NCBI RefSeq assembly: GCF_002208135.1
Contig: NZ_CP021646.1
Location: 174,501 to 238,500, forward strand
Origin: Pseudoalteromonas piscicida
GTDB taxonomy: Bacteria > Pseudomonadota > Gammaproteobacteria > Enterobacterales > Alteromonadaceae
Direction: 5' to 3'
DNA: 64,000 bases
The translations under genes and the position numbers were made by a program. Each line of letters starts with the position of its first letter. The stretch's first letter is position 1. Shown piece after piece: positions 7,559-16,319 of the stretch. The notes below the pieces were generated by a model. The model was not told the DNA's origin. It did not search any database and saw nothing but the letters and a program-made list of their open reading frames with translations.

Positions 7559-10003
7559 TTACTCTCCGCGTAGTGCATGTAATGCGGGGCGGGCAATAAT
7601 ATTTCTTGAAGATAGTAGCGTAACACCTGTGACCAAGGTGATAACAGTGGCAAGTGAAATTAACCAGTGGATAGCGCTATCTATTGTAATAGGTACAAGC
7701 GTATCTTGAAGTATCGAAATACTCAATAACACTAAGATAGAAGCGCACGCCGCTGCAATAATAGGTCGCAAATTATCTTGTAATACGAGTTTAAACACGG
7801 CAACCGGTGTTGCACCAACCGACATTCTCACGCCTAACTCAAACCGACGTAACGCCACGCTGTACTTACATACACCGTAAATACCAAGTGCCGCAAGCGC
7901 AAGTGCAAATATCGACAGTATCAAAGTGAACATGCTAATGACGCGAGCTTGCTGTAAGTGCGTAGCTAAAAGCATGGTCGTGGACTGAAAGTTATAGACT
8001 CGCATTTGCGGGTGGATACTTGTGAGTGCCTGATTTATTTCTGCTCGACTAATTGTGGCATGTGCTTGAGTTTCAATTAAAATAAAGGGGTAACCAGTTG
8101 GAACTGAGGGGATGAAGACCCTTGCAATATTAGGTTGTTTTGGAAGGTAAATATCCTCGACAACGCCAATCACTTCAACGCTTTGTTGACCATTTCGGGG
8201 ATATAGTTTAGCGCCCAATACTTGCCCTTGTTGGCGCAATCGCGTAGCTAGGGTCTGGTTGACAATGACAACGGGCGCATTATTAATGGCCTCCTCATGA
8301 GTAAAAGTCCGACCGTCGATAAGGGTTGCCCCAAAGGTGTCAAAGTATGGCCAAGTACCAGCTGTACTTTGATATTCAAACGTGTTTTTTTCTATACCTG
8401 GTTCAAATTGCATCTGACGGTTTGAAAAGCCCGGAAGCCAATAGGAAAAGGGGGGATAGCCGCCAATGCCGACTTTGGTTATTTGCGGTAACTGTGCTAA
8501 CGAGTCAACGGCAGATAAAAGCAGTTGTGAACGCTCCTCGCGGCTCATCTGCTGTAGTAAAGTGCCTAAGTTTAGTGCCACCTGATAGGTATTCTGTTCT
8601 CGTATTCCCGTATCACGTTGTAAGTTTTGCCAGCTCGTTTGAAATATCCCAAGGCAAATGGTGAGCAGTGAAAGGCAAACAAATAATTGAAATGATATTA
8701 ATAAAGTACGGGTCATCGCGGAAATCTGAACACCAGTACCTTTACCACTGCTTTGCAGCTGTTGAATAATATGGCGGTAGTTAAGTTGACGGCTTACTAT
8801 CCAAGAAAGTAATAAACATAATAAGGTACTGACTGTAAAGGCGAAAGCAATAGTATGCGCTTCGAGTTGTAGTTCTTGCAACCGAGCGAGTGGGCCGACA
8901 ACCCCTGATTTTAGTAGCCCTATGATCCCCTCAGCGATTAAAAGCGATAATGCTGCTGCGCTGATAAATAACAGCCCCAACTCTATCGCAATGTGAAAAA
9001 ATAGATGATTAGGCTTGGCACCTAAAGCGGCCTGAACGGCAAAGCTTTTTTGTTGCTCGGCGGCACGTGAAAGCACTAAATTACAAATATTACTTAATGC
9101 GATTAATAGTAATACAGTGCTTCCGAGTAGCATCATTATACTCACTTGTGATGCTTCACCAATAATACGCGTTTTTATCGGTACAAATTCGAGTTGTACT
9201 TTACTATTAGCGAAAGTTTGCTCGCCAGCAGTTTGTTGTTGTAGTTGTTCATTCAGCCAGTTTTCGAGAGCAAGCGTTGCGCGACGTGCATGTTGCACGT
9301 CATGTAACTTTAGCAATTGATATGTCTGGATATTATTCCTTTGCCATGTTGGCGTTGGAGAATCATTATAGTCATAACTGATCCATACATCGGTGTGCCA
9401 GTTAGGTGTTGATAATACCGGTTCAATGAACTGCTCGTCGGTGACGCCAACAATTTTGAAACTCACTCCCTTAAATACCAATGTTTGGTCTAGAACGTTT
9501 GCATTTCCGCCGAAATAACGTTGCCACACTTGGTACGAAACGATCGCGACAGGTTGTTGGCTATCCATCCCTTCATCTACTGAAAAGTATCGTCCCAACG
9601 CCAGTGGTACATTGAGTATCGACATAAATTCGGGGGTGATCGCGCCAGTATTAAATGTTGGGCTGCTCGGTAAACTTTGTTCAACATCAATACTGATATT
9701 CTGAATGGCCATCACTTCGATATCAGAAAATTGTGCTTGCTTGTCATACGCCTCTAAGCTGCCAGCATGAGGAATAAAATTGCGTTGCTTCACTTCATTA
9801 TTGTCATCTACCAACGCGCCACGCATTAACACTAAACGCTCTGCATCTGGGTAGGGAAGCGGAGCTGCGAGCAATTGGTAGTTTAAGTTATACATCGCTA
9901 CCAAAGCACCGAGTGTCAGCGCTAGAGTAATTATTATTGTTAGGGTGTAGCTGATATGGCAGCGAAGTTTTTGCCAGGCCATTTTAAGTGAATGCGTTAC
10001 CAT
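7559..10003 (-). CDS. ABC transporter permease, MacB/FtsX-like (permease 2)
   Basis: This 814-residue paralogue of permease 1 has the same layout: N-terminal anchor, periplasmic core, FtsX block, second periplasmic domain and C-terminal FtsX block. Shared landmarks are TLALTLGALVAMYNLN near the N terminus and SSGKGTGVQI in the middle. I chose the ATG at 10003 because AGGAG lies 6 bases upstream; the in-frame GTG at 10024 has no such site. It has no ATPase or adaptor of its own, so it may pair with permease 1 or share the ATPase at 2727-3449 (inference). It heads a probable operon with the regulator and kinase, under its own sigma-54 promoter. Confidence 0.88.
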   Translation of the reverse strand: MVTHSLKMAWQKLRCHISYTLTIIITLALTLGALVAMYNLNYQLLAAPLPYPDAERLVLMRGALVDDNNEVKQRNFIPHAGSLEAYDKQAQFSDIEVMAIQNISIDVEQSLPSSPTFNTGAITPEFMSILNVPLALGRYFSVDEGMDSQQPVAIVSYQVWQRYFGGNANVLDQTLVFKGVSFKIVGVTDEQFIEPVLSTPNWHTDVWISYDYNDSPTPTWQRNNIQTYQLLKLHDVQHARRATLALENWLNEQLQQQTAGEQTFANSKVQLEFVPIKTRIIGEASQVSIMMLLGSTVLLLIALSNICNLVLSRAAEQQKSFAVQAALGAKPNHLFFHIAIELGLLFISAAALSLLIAEGIIGLLKSGVVGPLARLQELQLEAHTIAFAFTVSTLLCLLLSWIVSRQLNYRHIIQQLQSSGKGTGVQISAMTRTLLISFQLFVCLSLLTICLGIFQTSWQNLQRDTGIREQNTYQVALNLGTLLQQMSREERSQLLLSAVDSLAQLPQITKVGIGGYPPFSYWLPGFSNRQMQFEPGIEKNTFEYQSTAGTWPYFDTFGATLIDGRTFTHEEAINNAPVVIVNQTLATRLRQQGQVLGAKLYPRNGQQSVEVIGVVEDIYLPKQPNIARVFIPSVPTGYPFILIETQAHATISRAEINQALTSIHPQMRVYNFQSTTMLLATHLQQARVISMFTLILSIFALALAALGIYGVCKYSVALRRFELGVRMSVGATPVAVFKLVLQDNLRPIIAAACASILVLLSISILQDTLVPITIDSAIHWLISLATVITLVTGVTLLSSRNIIARPALHALRGE

Positions 10004-10071
10004 ATTTACTCCTAATCCGCTCACGTTGTGCGCCAGTATGCTGTGATAGTTATGCTACTTTATAGGGGGAA

Positions 10072-10087
10072 AGCAACGCCTATGCCA
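10072..10087 (-). promoter_or_regulatory. Sigma-54 (-24/-12) promoter of the permease 2-regulator-kinase operon
   Basis: The minus strand reads TGGCATAGGCGTTGCT, again TGGCAY-N5-TTGCW with exact spacing, 69 bp before the ATG of permease 2. The upstream flank TAAAGTTTGGCATA is identical to that of the promoter at 4757-4772. Confidence 0.85.
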
Positions 10088-10139
10088 AACTTTACCTCAT
10101 TGATATTAATGATATTTGTATTTTATTTACAAGTGTTCA

Positions 10140-10174
10140 GTCCATAATCGGACGATAAAAGGCCATAAATGGAC
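10140..10174 (-). promoter_or_regulatory. Tandem operator of the sigma-54 response regulator upstream of permease 2
   Basis: GTCCATAATCGGAC at 10140-10153 is followed exactly 21 bp later by a weaker copy, GGCCATAAATGGAC, at 10161-10174. The first copy begins 53 bp from the -24 element, the same distance as at the adaptor promoter. The rest of this 382-bp gap (10004-10385) contains the typA upstream region, where I could not define a convincing promoter. Confidence 0.7.
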
Positions 10175-10385
10175 TATAGCTGCATAAGACCGTGCAGAAG
10201 CCACACTAGGTTGTTGATTTATGCGTTTCTGATGAGGATTATTGAAAAAAATGTTGGATAAACTTTCATCTGTCACATTAATAGTAGATAATACGCGACC
10301 TTTAATTCTCAATCGGGCAATCTCAACGCGCATTTTTGCGTAGATCGACTAGGATCACTGAGGGCCAACTTCACTGAGTAATAAT

Positions 10386-12206
10386 ATGAGCATCGAAAAG
10401 TTAAGAAATATCGCGATTATCGCGCACGTAGACCACGGTAAAACAACGCTTGTAGACAAGCTACTTGAGCAATCAGGTACACTACAGCAGCGCGGTGGTA
10501 ATGAAGAGCGAGTGATGGACTCAAACGATCTTGAAAGAGAGCGTGGTATCACCATCCTTGCAAAAAATACCGCAATCAAGTGGAACGACTACCGTATCAA
10601 TATCGTAGATACTCCGGGACACGCCGACTTCGGTGGTGAAGTAGAACGTGTTCTTTCGATGGCTGACTCAGTATTGCTACTAGTTGATGCACAAGAAGGT
10701 CCGATGCCACAAACGCGTTTCGTAACGCAAAAGGCGTTTGCTCAGGGTCTTAAGCCAATTGTTGTAATCAACAAAATTGACAAGCCGGGTGCTCGTCCTG
10801 ATTGGGTAATGGACCAAGTGTTCGATCTATTTGATAACTTAGGTGCCACTGACGAACAGTTAGACTTTAAAGTGATCTACGCATCAGCAATCAACGGTTG
10901 GGCAACACTTGACCTAGATGAGCCGTCTGACAACATGGAACCGATGTTCCAAGCTATCGTAGACGAAGTTGAAGCGCCTAACGCGGATCCTGAAGGTCCG
11001 TTCCAGATGCAAATTTCTCAGCTTGATTACAACTCATATGTTGGTGTTATCGGTGTTGGCCGTGTGAAGCGTGGTTCAGTTAAACCTAACCAACAAGTGA
11101 CTATCGTGGGTGCTGATGGTAAGGCGCGTAACGGTAAAGTTGGCCAAGTACTTGGTTACTTAGGTCTTGACCGTCACGAAGTTGAGCTAGCAACGGCTGG
11201 TGATATTATTGCAATCACAGGTCTTGGTGAGCTGAAGATCTCTGACACTATTTGTTGCCAGAATAACGTTGAAGCGCTACCGCCATTGTCTGTTGACGAA
11301 CCAACGGTAACTATGACGTTCTCAGTAAACACTTCTCCGTTCTCGGGCCAAGAAGGTAAATACGTCACTTCTCGTAATATCCTTGAGCGTCTAGAAGCTG
11401 AACTTGTGCACAACGTTGCATTACGTGTTGAAGAAACGGATAACCCAGATAGCTTCCGCGTATCTGGTCGTGGTGAACTTCACTTAGGTATTCTTATTGA
11501 GAACATGCGTCGTGAAGGTTATGAGATTGCAGTATCTCGTCCAGAAGTAATCTTGCGCCATGTTGATGGTCAGCTAGAAGAACCGTACGAAACAGTGACA
11601 ATTGACTGTCAAGAAGAGCACCAAGGTTCTATCATGGAGCAGCTTGGTCTGCGTAAAGCGGAAATGACTGACATGTCTCCTGATGGCAAAGGCCGTGTAC
11701 GCATGGACTTCATGATGCCTGCACGTGGTCTAATCGGTTTCCAAACTGAATTTATGACGTTAACGTCTGGTTCTGGTTTGATGTACCACACGTTCTCACA
11801 CTACGGCCCGCATAAAGGCGGTAATATCGGCCAGCGTAAGAACGGTGTACTAATCGCGAACGCAGCAGGTAAGGCGCTAACAAACGCACTATTCAACCTA
11901 CAAGAGCGTGGTCGCCTATTCATCGGTCACGGTGTTGAAGTATACGAAGGTATGGTCATTGGTATTCATAGCCGTGATAACGACCTAACAGTAAACGCGC
12001 TTAAAGGTAAGCAGCTAACAAACGTACGTGCATCTGGTACTGATGAAGCACAAAACCTTGTTCCACCTGTTGTTATGTCTTTAGAGCAAGCACTTGAGTT
12101 CATCGATGACGACGAGCTGGTAGAAGTAACGCCTGAAAGCATCCGTATTCGTAAGAAGTTACTAACTGAAAGCGAGCGTAAACGCGCTAGCCGCCAAGCT
12201 AAGTAA
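10386..12206 (+). CDS. typA: Ribosome-associated GTPase TypA/BipA
   Basis: The 606-residue translational GTPase has G1 [10 protein letters not shown] (from residue 14), G2 region RGITI, G3 DTPGHADF, G4 NKID and the later EF-G-like domains plus the BipA-specific C-terminal domain ([13 protein letters not shown]). Length matches E. coli TypA (about 607). It acts on the 50S subunit in ribosome assembly and in cold or stress adaptation. Codon use is strongly biased, as expected for a well-expressed gene. It is monocistronic, ended by the terminator at 12231. Confidence 0.97.
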   Translation: MSIEKLRNIAIIAHVDHGKTTLVDKLLEQSGTLQQRGGNEERVMDSNDLERERGITILAKNTAIKWNDYRINIVDTPGHADFGGEVERVLSMADSVLLLVDAQEGPMPQTRFVTQKAFAQGLKPIVVINKIDKPGARPDWVMDQVFDLFDNLGATDEQLDFKVIYASAINGWATLDLDEPSDNMEPMFQAIVDEVEAPNADPEGPFQMQISQLDYNSYVGVIGVGRVKRGSVKPNQQVTIVGADGKARNGKVGQVLGYLGLDRHEVELATAGDIIAITGLGELKISDTICCQNNVEALPPLSVDEPTVTMTFSVNTSPFSGQEGKYVTSRNILERLEAELVHNVALRVEETDNPDSFRVSGRGELHLGILIENMRREGYEIAVSRPEVILRHVDGQLEEPYETVTIDCQEEHQGSIMEQLGLRKAEMTDMSPDGKGRVRMDFMMPARGLIGFQTEFMTLTSGSGLMYHTFSHYGPHKGGNIGQRKNGVLIANAAGKALTNALFNLQERGRLFIGHGVEVYEGMVIGIHSRDNDLTVNALKGKQLTNVRASGTDEAQNLVPPVVMSLEQALEFIDDDELVEVTPESIRIRKKLLTESERKRASRQAK

Positions 12207-12230
12207 CCAGAGCTCAGGCTACTTTAGAAT

Positions 12231-12263
12231 AAAAAAACGCCGCAATTTTTTGCGGCGTTTTTT
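12231..12263. terminator. Bidirectional terminator between typA and the CheW-CZB gene
   Basis: A ten-base perfect stem (AACGCCGCAA / TTGCGGCGTT) with a four-T loop is flanked by A7 on the left and T6 on the right, so it can serve the convergent typA and the minus-strand gene at 12282. Confidence 0.93.
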
Positions 12264-12281
12264 ATGCTCTATTTTTTAATC

Positions 12282-13130
12282 CTAAAACAAGCCATACTCT
12301 TCCGTTTCTTCTGGTTCATAGTGTTGTAAATGCTCTGGGCGGAAAATGGCGCTTGGGTCAATCAATACGCTGTGGCGTTTACCCATCTTGACCAAACCTT
12401 TCATCAACTTTTTGGTTTGCGCATCAATTTCAAAACCGATACTGGTCATTTCCTGCAGCGATTTAATATCACTTTCATCACAGTGAACGTTATCTTCTAC
12501 CTTATCGACAAGCAAACCAATATGTGGATTTTGGCCATCTTGAGTGGTAAAGACGATGATAGGTTTATGATCGAGCATGATCTGATCACGGGCGGATTCA
12601 AACAATCGCATGAGTTTATTAAAAGTGGTGCTTTTTTCACGAGCGAGCGTATCTATAGCCTCTTGTTTATGTCCCTGTGCACACATCACTAACAGTTTAT
12701 CTGCTAAATAATGTAGTTTTGTATGTGGCTCTTCGAAGCGCTTTAGGAGCGCCTTGAGGTCGTCATTTTCAGTTTTGAAGCCGTAATACCACTGTCCAAA
12801 AGCACATTGCTTTGGATCTTTGGCTTTAGTGAAGGGCACATCATTAAAAATGCTTGCTTCGAGTGCAACAAGCCACTCTTTGTGATCTTGCTCTCGCTGC
12901 TTTAGCATGCTGACCAATTCTTGATTGGTTTCGTAGGAGGAGCGCTTGTTCAATATGATCCCTAAATCGAAAATAGGGGTCGGCACGCCCATGTAATCTT
13001 TGACACCCAAAAAGCTGGGGTTGTCATTGGGTAAATCCGTTAAGTTTTCTTCGTAGCGTTCAGTTAATAGAATATCGAGGATTTGCAGTGATATTGTTTT
13101 TTTCCCGACGCGAAAGTTAATTAGATCCAT
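12282..13130 (-). CDS. CheW-like chemotaxis protein with an internal zinc-binding CZB domain
   Basis: The first ~75 residues (numbered from the ATG at 13130) and the last ~95 residues are the two halves of a CheW fold (end: IGLLVDKVEDNV). Between them lies a CZB module with histidine in DHKEW, the diagnostic CAFGQWYYG and a further histidine in EPHTKLHYL, giving a His/Cys zinc set. CZB domains sense zinc or hypochlorite-type oxidants in chemoreceptors, so this protein may couple metal or redox state to the CheA array. Start: ATG at 13130 with GAGG 5 bases upstream; an earlier in-frame start at 13157 has no such site. Confidence 0.82.
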   Translation of the reverse strand: MDLINFRVGKKTISLQILDILLTERYEENLTDLPNDNPSFLGVKDYMGVPTPIFDLGIILNKRSSYETNQELVSMLKQREQDHKEWLVALEASIFNDVPFTKAKDPKQCAFGQWYYGFKTENDDLKALLKRFEEPHTKLHYLADKLLVMCAQGHKQEAIDTLAREKSTTFNKLMRLFESARDQIMLDHKPIIVFTTQDGQNPHIGLLVDKVEDNVHCDESDIKSLQEMTSIGFEIDAQTKKLMKGLVKMGKRHSVLIDPSAIFRPEHLQHYEPEETEEYGLF

Positions 13131-13171
13131 GTCAGCCTCGCATATAATCAGTATCAACTAAGCATAGAACA

Positions 13172-14269
13172 TTATTGAAAAAAGGAGCGGTAAACAGGCA
13201 ATTTCTTTTGCCCTGGTTGGAGCATAAATACCTCTCGAATAACGGCGTTATATTCCAACTCGTGTTGTAATGCGTTTAGTAGGCAATCGCTGGCGATGGG
13301 CAGATCACATTGCTGGATAGCGGTCGTTAATAAGTAGGCATTGAGATAGCCTTCAAACACCTGCTCGTTATGGGAAAGCGTGGTATTGTGAACGGCTTCG
13401 CGAAAAGAGTCACAAAGCTTGCCCTTACAAATCGCAGGGTCGGGTACAACTTCGGTGACTAAAACTTTGGGCTTACCTCTGAGTCTGGCAAACAGCTCAT
13501 TTGAGGAGGCAAATGAAACGGTAGCGTATTGTGTTTCGAGGCCAACTTCCATGGCGTGGTTGATAAACTTAGACAGTGGCTTGTAGGTGCCGACCATGGC
13601 TAAGCCTTCAATTTTATGACGCTGTGCTTGTTCAAGAGCCCGTTCTATATCATCAGTATTACGTCTAAAGCGCGTTATCACAACGGGTTTGAATCCTCGT
13701 TCCGCAAGCGCTTTGGTTAGGCTTTGTTCTACGGTTAGACCAAATTCATCGGCTTGAATAAGCAAAGCCACCCGCTTTAATTTTTGTTCATCGACAAAGT
13801 AGCGGATGATATCTTGTGCTTCTTTATTGTAGCTTGTGCGGAGATTGAAGACGTTAAATGTATGCGCATTTTGAAGAAACTCAGCGCCAGTATATGGCAT
13901 GAGAAGGGGAACTTTAGAGTGCTCTAAAATAGGCTTTATGGCATAAGATGTGGGCGTGCCCATCACGCCAAACAACGCATCGACCTTATTTTCGTAAACG
14001 AGCTTACGAACATTGGTTACGGTTCTATGTGGCTCATAGCCATCATCCAACACTTGCAACTCAATCGCAGCTGCACCATTCGCTTTGTGCTGGTTATAAA
14101 AGTCAAAGTGGAGCTCGGCACCCGCTTTAAGTTGTTGACCAATCTCTTTTGCGGGTCCTGAGAGAGCAGTAGACATGCCAATTTTCACCACATGTTGAGC
14201 GGATGCTGTAAAATTCAGTACAGCAGAAGCAAAAATGAATAGTAAAAACTTAACACTGAAAATACTCAT
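13172..14269 (-). CDS. Periplasmic substrate-binding protein, LivJ/Peripla_BP_6 type
   Basis: The 365-residue product has a cleavable signal peptide (residues 1-24, ending TASAQ) and begins its mature part with VKIGMSTALSGPAKEIGQQ, the classic start of branched-chain-amino-acid-type binding proteins. No permease or ATPase is nearby, and the next gene on the same strand is the CheW-CZB protein. A role presenting a ligand to a chemoreceptor or another sensor is therefore possible, but this is inference. Its start overlaps the end of tmcA by 20 bp. Confidence 0.8.
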   Translation of the reverse strand: MSIFSVKFLLFIFASAVLNFTASAQHVVKIGMSTALSGPAKEIGQQLKAGAELHFDFYNQHKANGAAAIELQVLDDGYEPHRTVTNVRKLVYENKVDALFGVMGTPTSYAIKPILEHSKVPLLMPYTGAEFLQNAHTFNVFNLRTSYNKEAQDIIRYFVDEQKLKRVALLIQADEFGLTVEQSLTKALAERGFKPVVITRFRRNTDDIERALEQAQRHKIEGLAMVGTYKPLSKFINHAMEVGLETQYATVSFASSNELFARLRGKPKVLVTEVVPDPAICKGKLCDSFREAVHNTTLSHNEQVFEGYLNAYLLTTAIQQCDLPIASDCLLNALQHELEYNAVIREVFMLQPGQKKLPVYRSFFQ

Positions 14270-16319
14270 ATACTTGCTGCACTGTCTCTCTTAGCGTTGT
14301 GGTGAGGGCCTTTTTACCAGATATCCCAAGCAAGTTAAGTACAACTTGGGTCGAATGTTGCTGTAATATTAGACGAATTACTAATGCTTTGGAAACTTTA
14401 GTTAAGTTTTTAAGCAATCGAGGATCGGTTGTGAACAACTGCCATAAAAAAGGACATACTTGTTGCTCCACCGGATTGCTTTTACGTAAGTAGTGCAAAT
14501 AATCCAGCTGCTCGTTAGTTATATGTTCAAAGGGTAAGGTCGCTAATATAGCGGCAACCACCTCAGTATCGAGTTGTTGATAGTGCGAGCGCAACTGGTA
14601 TAAAAAAGCTTGTTTGAATATTCGAGTATAGGTGCTGTCTAAGTCGCCTCGGACTTTTTTGAGCATCAAAACCGCGTATTCGCCACTGGCCTTATCTTGC
14701 TTAAACCCCAGCTTCACTGGCTGATAGTGCCGTTGTGACCAAAATGAAAGTAATGACGCAGTGAGGCCAAAACTGGTTCCTATGTAACTGATATCTTTGG
14801 GTAATGTGGTTTCAAAGAACGCTAGTAGTCGGCGGCCAATTCCGTGCTGTTGTACATCCGGGTGCACGGCTATTCTAACGATTCTTGCGCTTTTTTCGGT
14901 GACAAATCGACTATCACCAAAGCTTGTCGTTAGCTGCTGCGCCATGAGATGACCTGCGGGTCTTCGCTTTCCTACTAGAATATCTTCTGCGAGATCTGAA
15001 GTGAGCCCGCCTTCGATGACAGCAAGGCAAATTCCTACTAGCTTGTTATTGCAAAATGCACCTCGTAAATGCAGATCGGGTGCATCTAACAATTGCCTTA
15101 AATCATCCACGCTGGTTTGATAATGCGCTAATACGAGCAGTGAAAAAACTTGCTCAAGTAACTGACTATTCTCTATCAACTCACTCTGGGAAATAGCGCG
15201 CATTGTGGTTGATGAAGTGAGTATGGGTGATGTCGCTTTACACTCTAGTACAAATAAATCCCTGACCTGCTGCTCCAGTGGATCATTCGATGCGTAACGA
15301 ATAGGAGTCGATAGGGTGAAATCAAGATAACTTGGGTAATGTGATTCTAAGTAGCGTTTAAACCGTAAGGTGTAGCCTCTACCATTACCCTCATAACCAA
15401 CTAAGGTGCTGGAAAAAATGCAGCGAAAGCCAAGTTGAGCGACTTGTATTAAAAATGGAACTGGCAGTGCGGCTGCCTCATCCACCAAAATAACCGTATT
15501 GCTATCAAGCGCAGAAGCTTGTTGTAGTAACGCATCTGGTGCCATGTAGCTGAGATTAGCCAGCGTCTTCGTTTTTACATCAGCCTCGGTATTGAGTGCT
15601 TGGGCAAGCATGGTAAAGCAGCTATGCAGTGCGTGAAAATGGCGGCTACAAATAATAAATTGCTGTGTAGGGTGCTTTGATGCCAAGAGGCCCAGTAGCG
15701 CGCTCTTCCCCCGTCCTCTATCTGCGCTTAGTAACACAGGGGTTTGGTGGTTTTCCAATGCTGTGGAGAGTTGTGTGAGTACGTATTGTTGCTCCTCAAT
15801 ACCGCAAGTCGTTGAACTTACAGCGAGATACTCTGAGGGCAGTTGACTGCCGAAGTGCTCGCTTACCTGCCAAGCTGGTTGGTGCTGCCAGAGCCGCTGC
15901 CATCTTTTTAAAAAGTAGCTCTGCTTGGGCGTTTGTCCTGCTGAGCACCAGCGGGTTATTGCAGGGTCTAGCCAGTGCTCGAGTCTGTCTAACTCGGGAA
16001 GTAACAACAGGAATAAGCCACCAGCTTTTACCGTGCCCGCTGCAGCTGCGATTTTGTTAGGCACAATACCGCTAAAGCCGTCGTAGACTAGGTTGCTAAA
16101 TTCTTGACCGAGTATTTGGTGTAAATGCTCGGGCCAAACAGCATTTTCTAGGGACTTACTGCTACTCAGGATAAAGTTATTGTTTGAGTTTGCTAATAGC
16201 TGCTGGCACTGCGTGTAACACCAAGCTTGGCTGCCGGTGATAAGCAAGAGTTGCCGATGGCGCGCATCGGCAAGCTGAGAACGTAATTGTGGCAGATTAG
16301 AGTACTTGAAGTCTTGCAT
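14250..16319 (-). CDS. tmcA: tRNA(Met) cytidine acetyltransferase TmcA
   Basis: The 689-residue enzyme makes N4-acetylcytidine at the wobble position of elongator tRNA-Met. The order of domains matches TmcA: N-terminal domain, RecA-like helicase with Walker A SADRGRGKSAL (near residue 200) and VDEAAALPVP, a GNAT acetyltransferase domain with the acetyl-CoA loop VQQHGIGRRLL (near 490), and a C-terminal tail. Length is close to the E. coli protein (671). Its start overlaps the end of uvrD by 23 bp. Confidence 0.93.
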   Translation of the reverse strand: MQDFKYSNLPQLRSQLADARHRQLLLITGSQAWCYTQCQQLLANSNNNFILSSSKSLENAVWPEHLHQILGQEFSNLVYDGFSGIVPNKIAAAAGTVKAGGLFLLLLPELDRLEHWLDPAITRWCSAGQTPKQSYFLKRWQRLWQHQPAWQVSEHFGSQLPSEYLAVSSTTCGIEEQQYVLTQLSTALENHQTPVLLSADRGRGKSALLGLLASKHPTQQFIICSRHFHALHSCFTMLAQALNTEADVKTKTLANLSYMAPDALLQQASALDSNTVILVDEAAALPVPFLIQVAQLGFRCIFSSTLVGYEGNGRGYTLRFKRYLESHYPSYLDFTLSTPIRYASNDPLEQQVRDLFVLECKATSPILTSSTTMRAISQSELIENSQLLEQVFSLLVLAHYQTSVDDLRQLLDAPDLHLRGAFCNNKLVGICLAVIEGGLTSDLAEDILVGKRRPAGHLMAQQLTTSFGDSRFVTEKSARIVRIAVHPDVQQHGIGRRLLAFFETTLPKDISYIGTSFGLTASLLSFWSQRHYQPVKLGFKQDKASGEYAVLMLKKVRGDLDSTYTRIFKQAFLYQLRSHYQQLDTEVVAAILATLPFEHITNEQLDYLHYLRKSNPVEQQVCPFLWQLFTTDPRLLKNLTKVSKALVIRLILQQHSTQVVLNLLGISGKKALTTTLRETVQQVYEYFQC

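Noticed and set aside
10127..10333. 68-residue minus-strand ORF between the export module and typA
   Set aside because: It covers the operator repeats, has no ribosome-binding site and no recognisable sequence; judged a chance frame.
12282..16319. CheW-CZB, binding protein and tmcA as one new operon of related function
   Set aside because: tmcA is a housekeeping tRNA gene and overlaps uvrD; co-direction and small overlaps alone do not show a common role.
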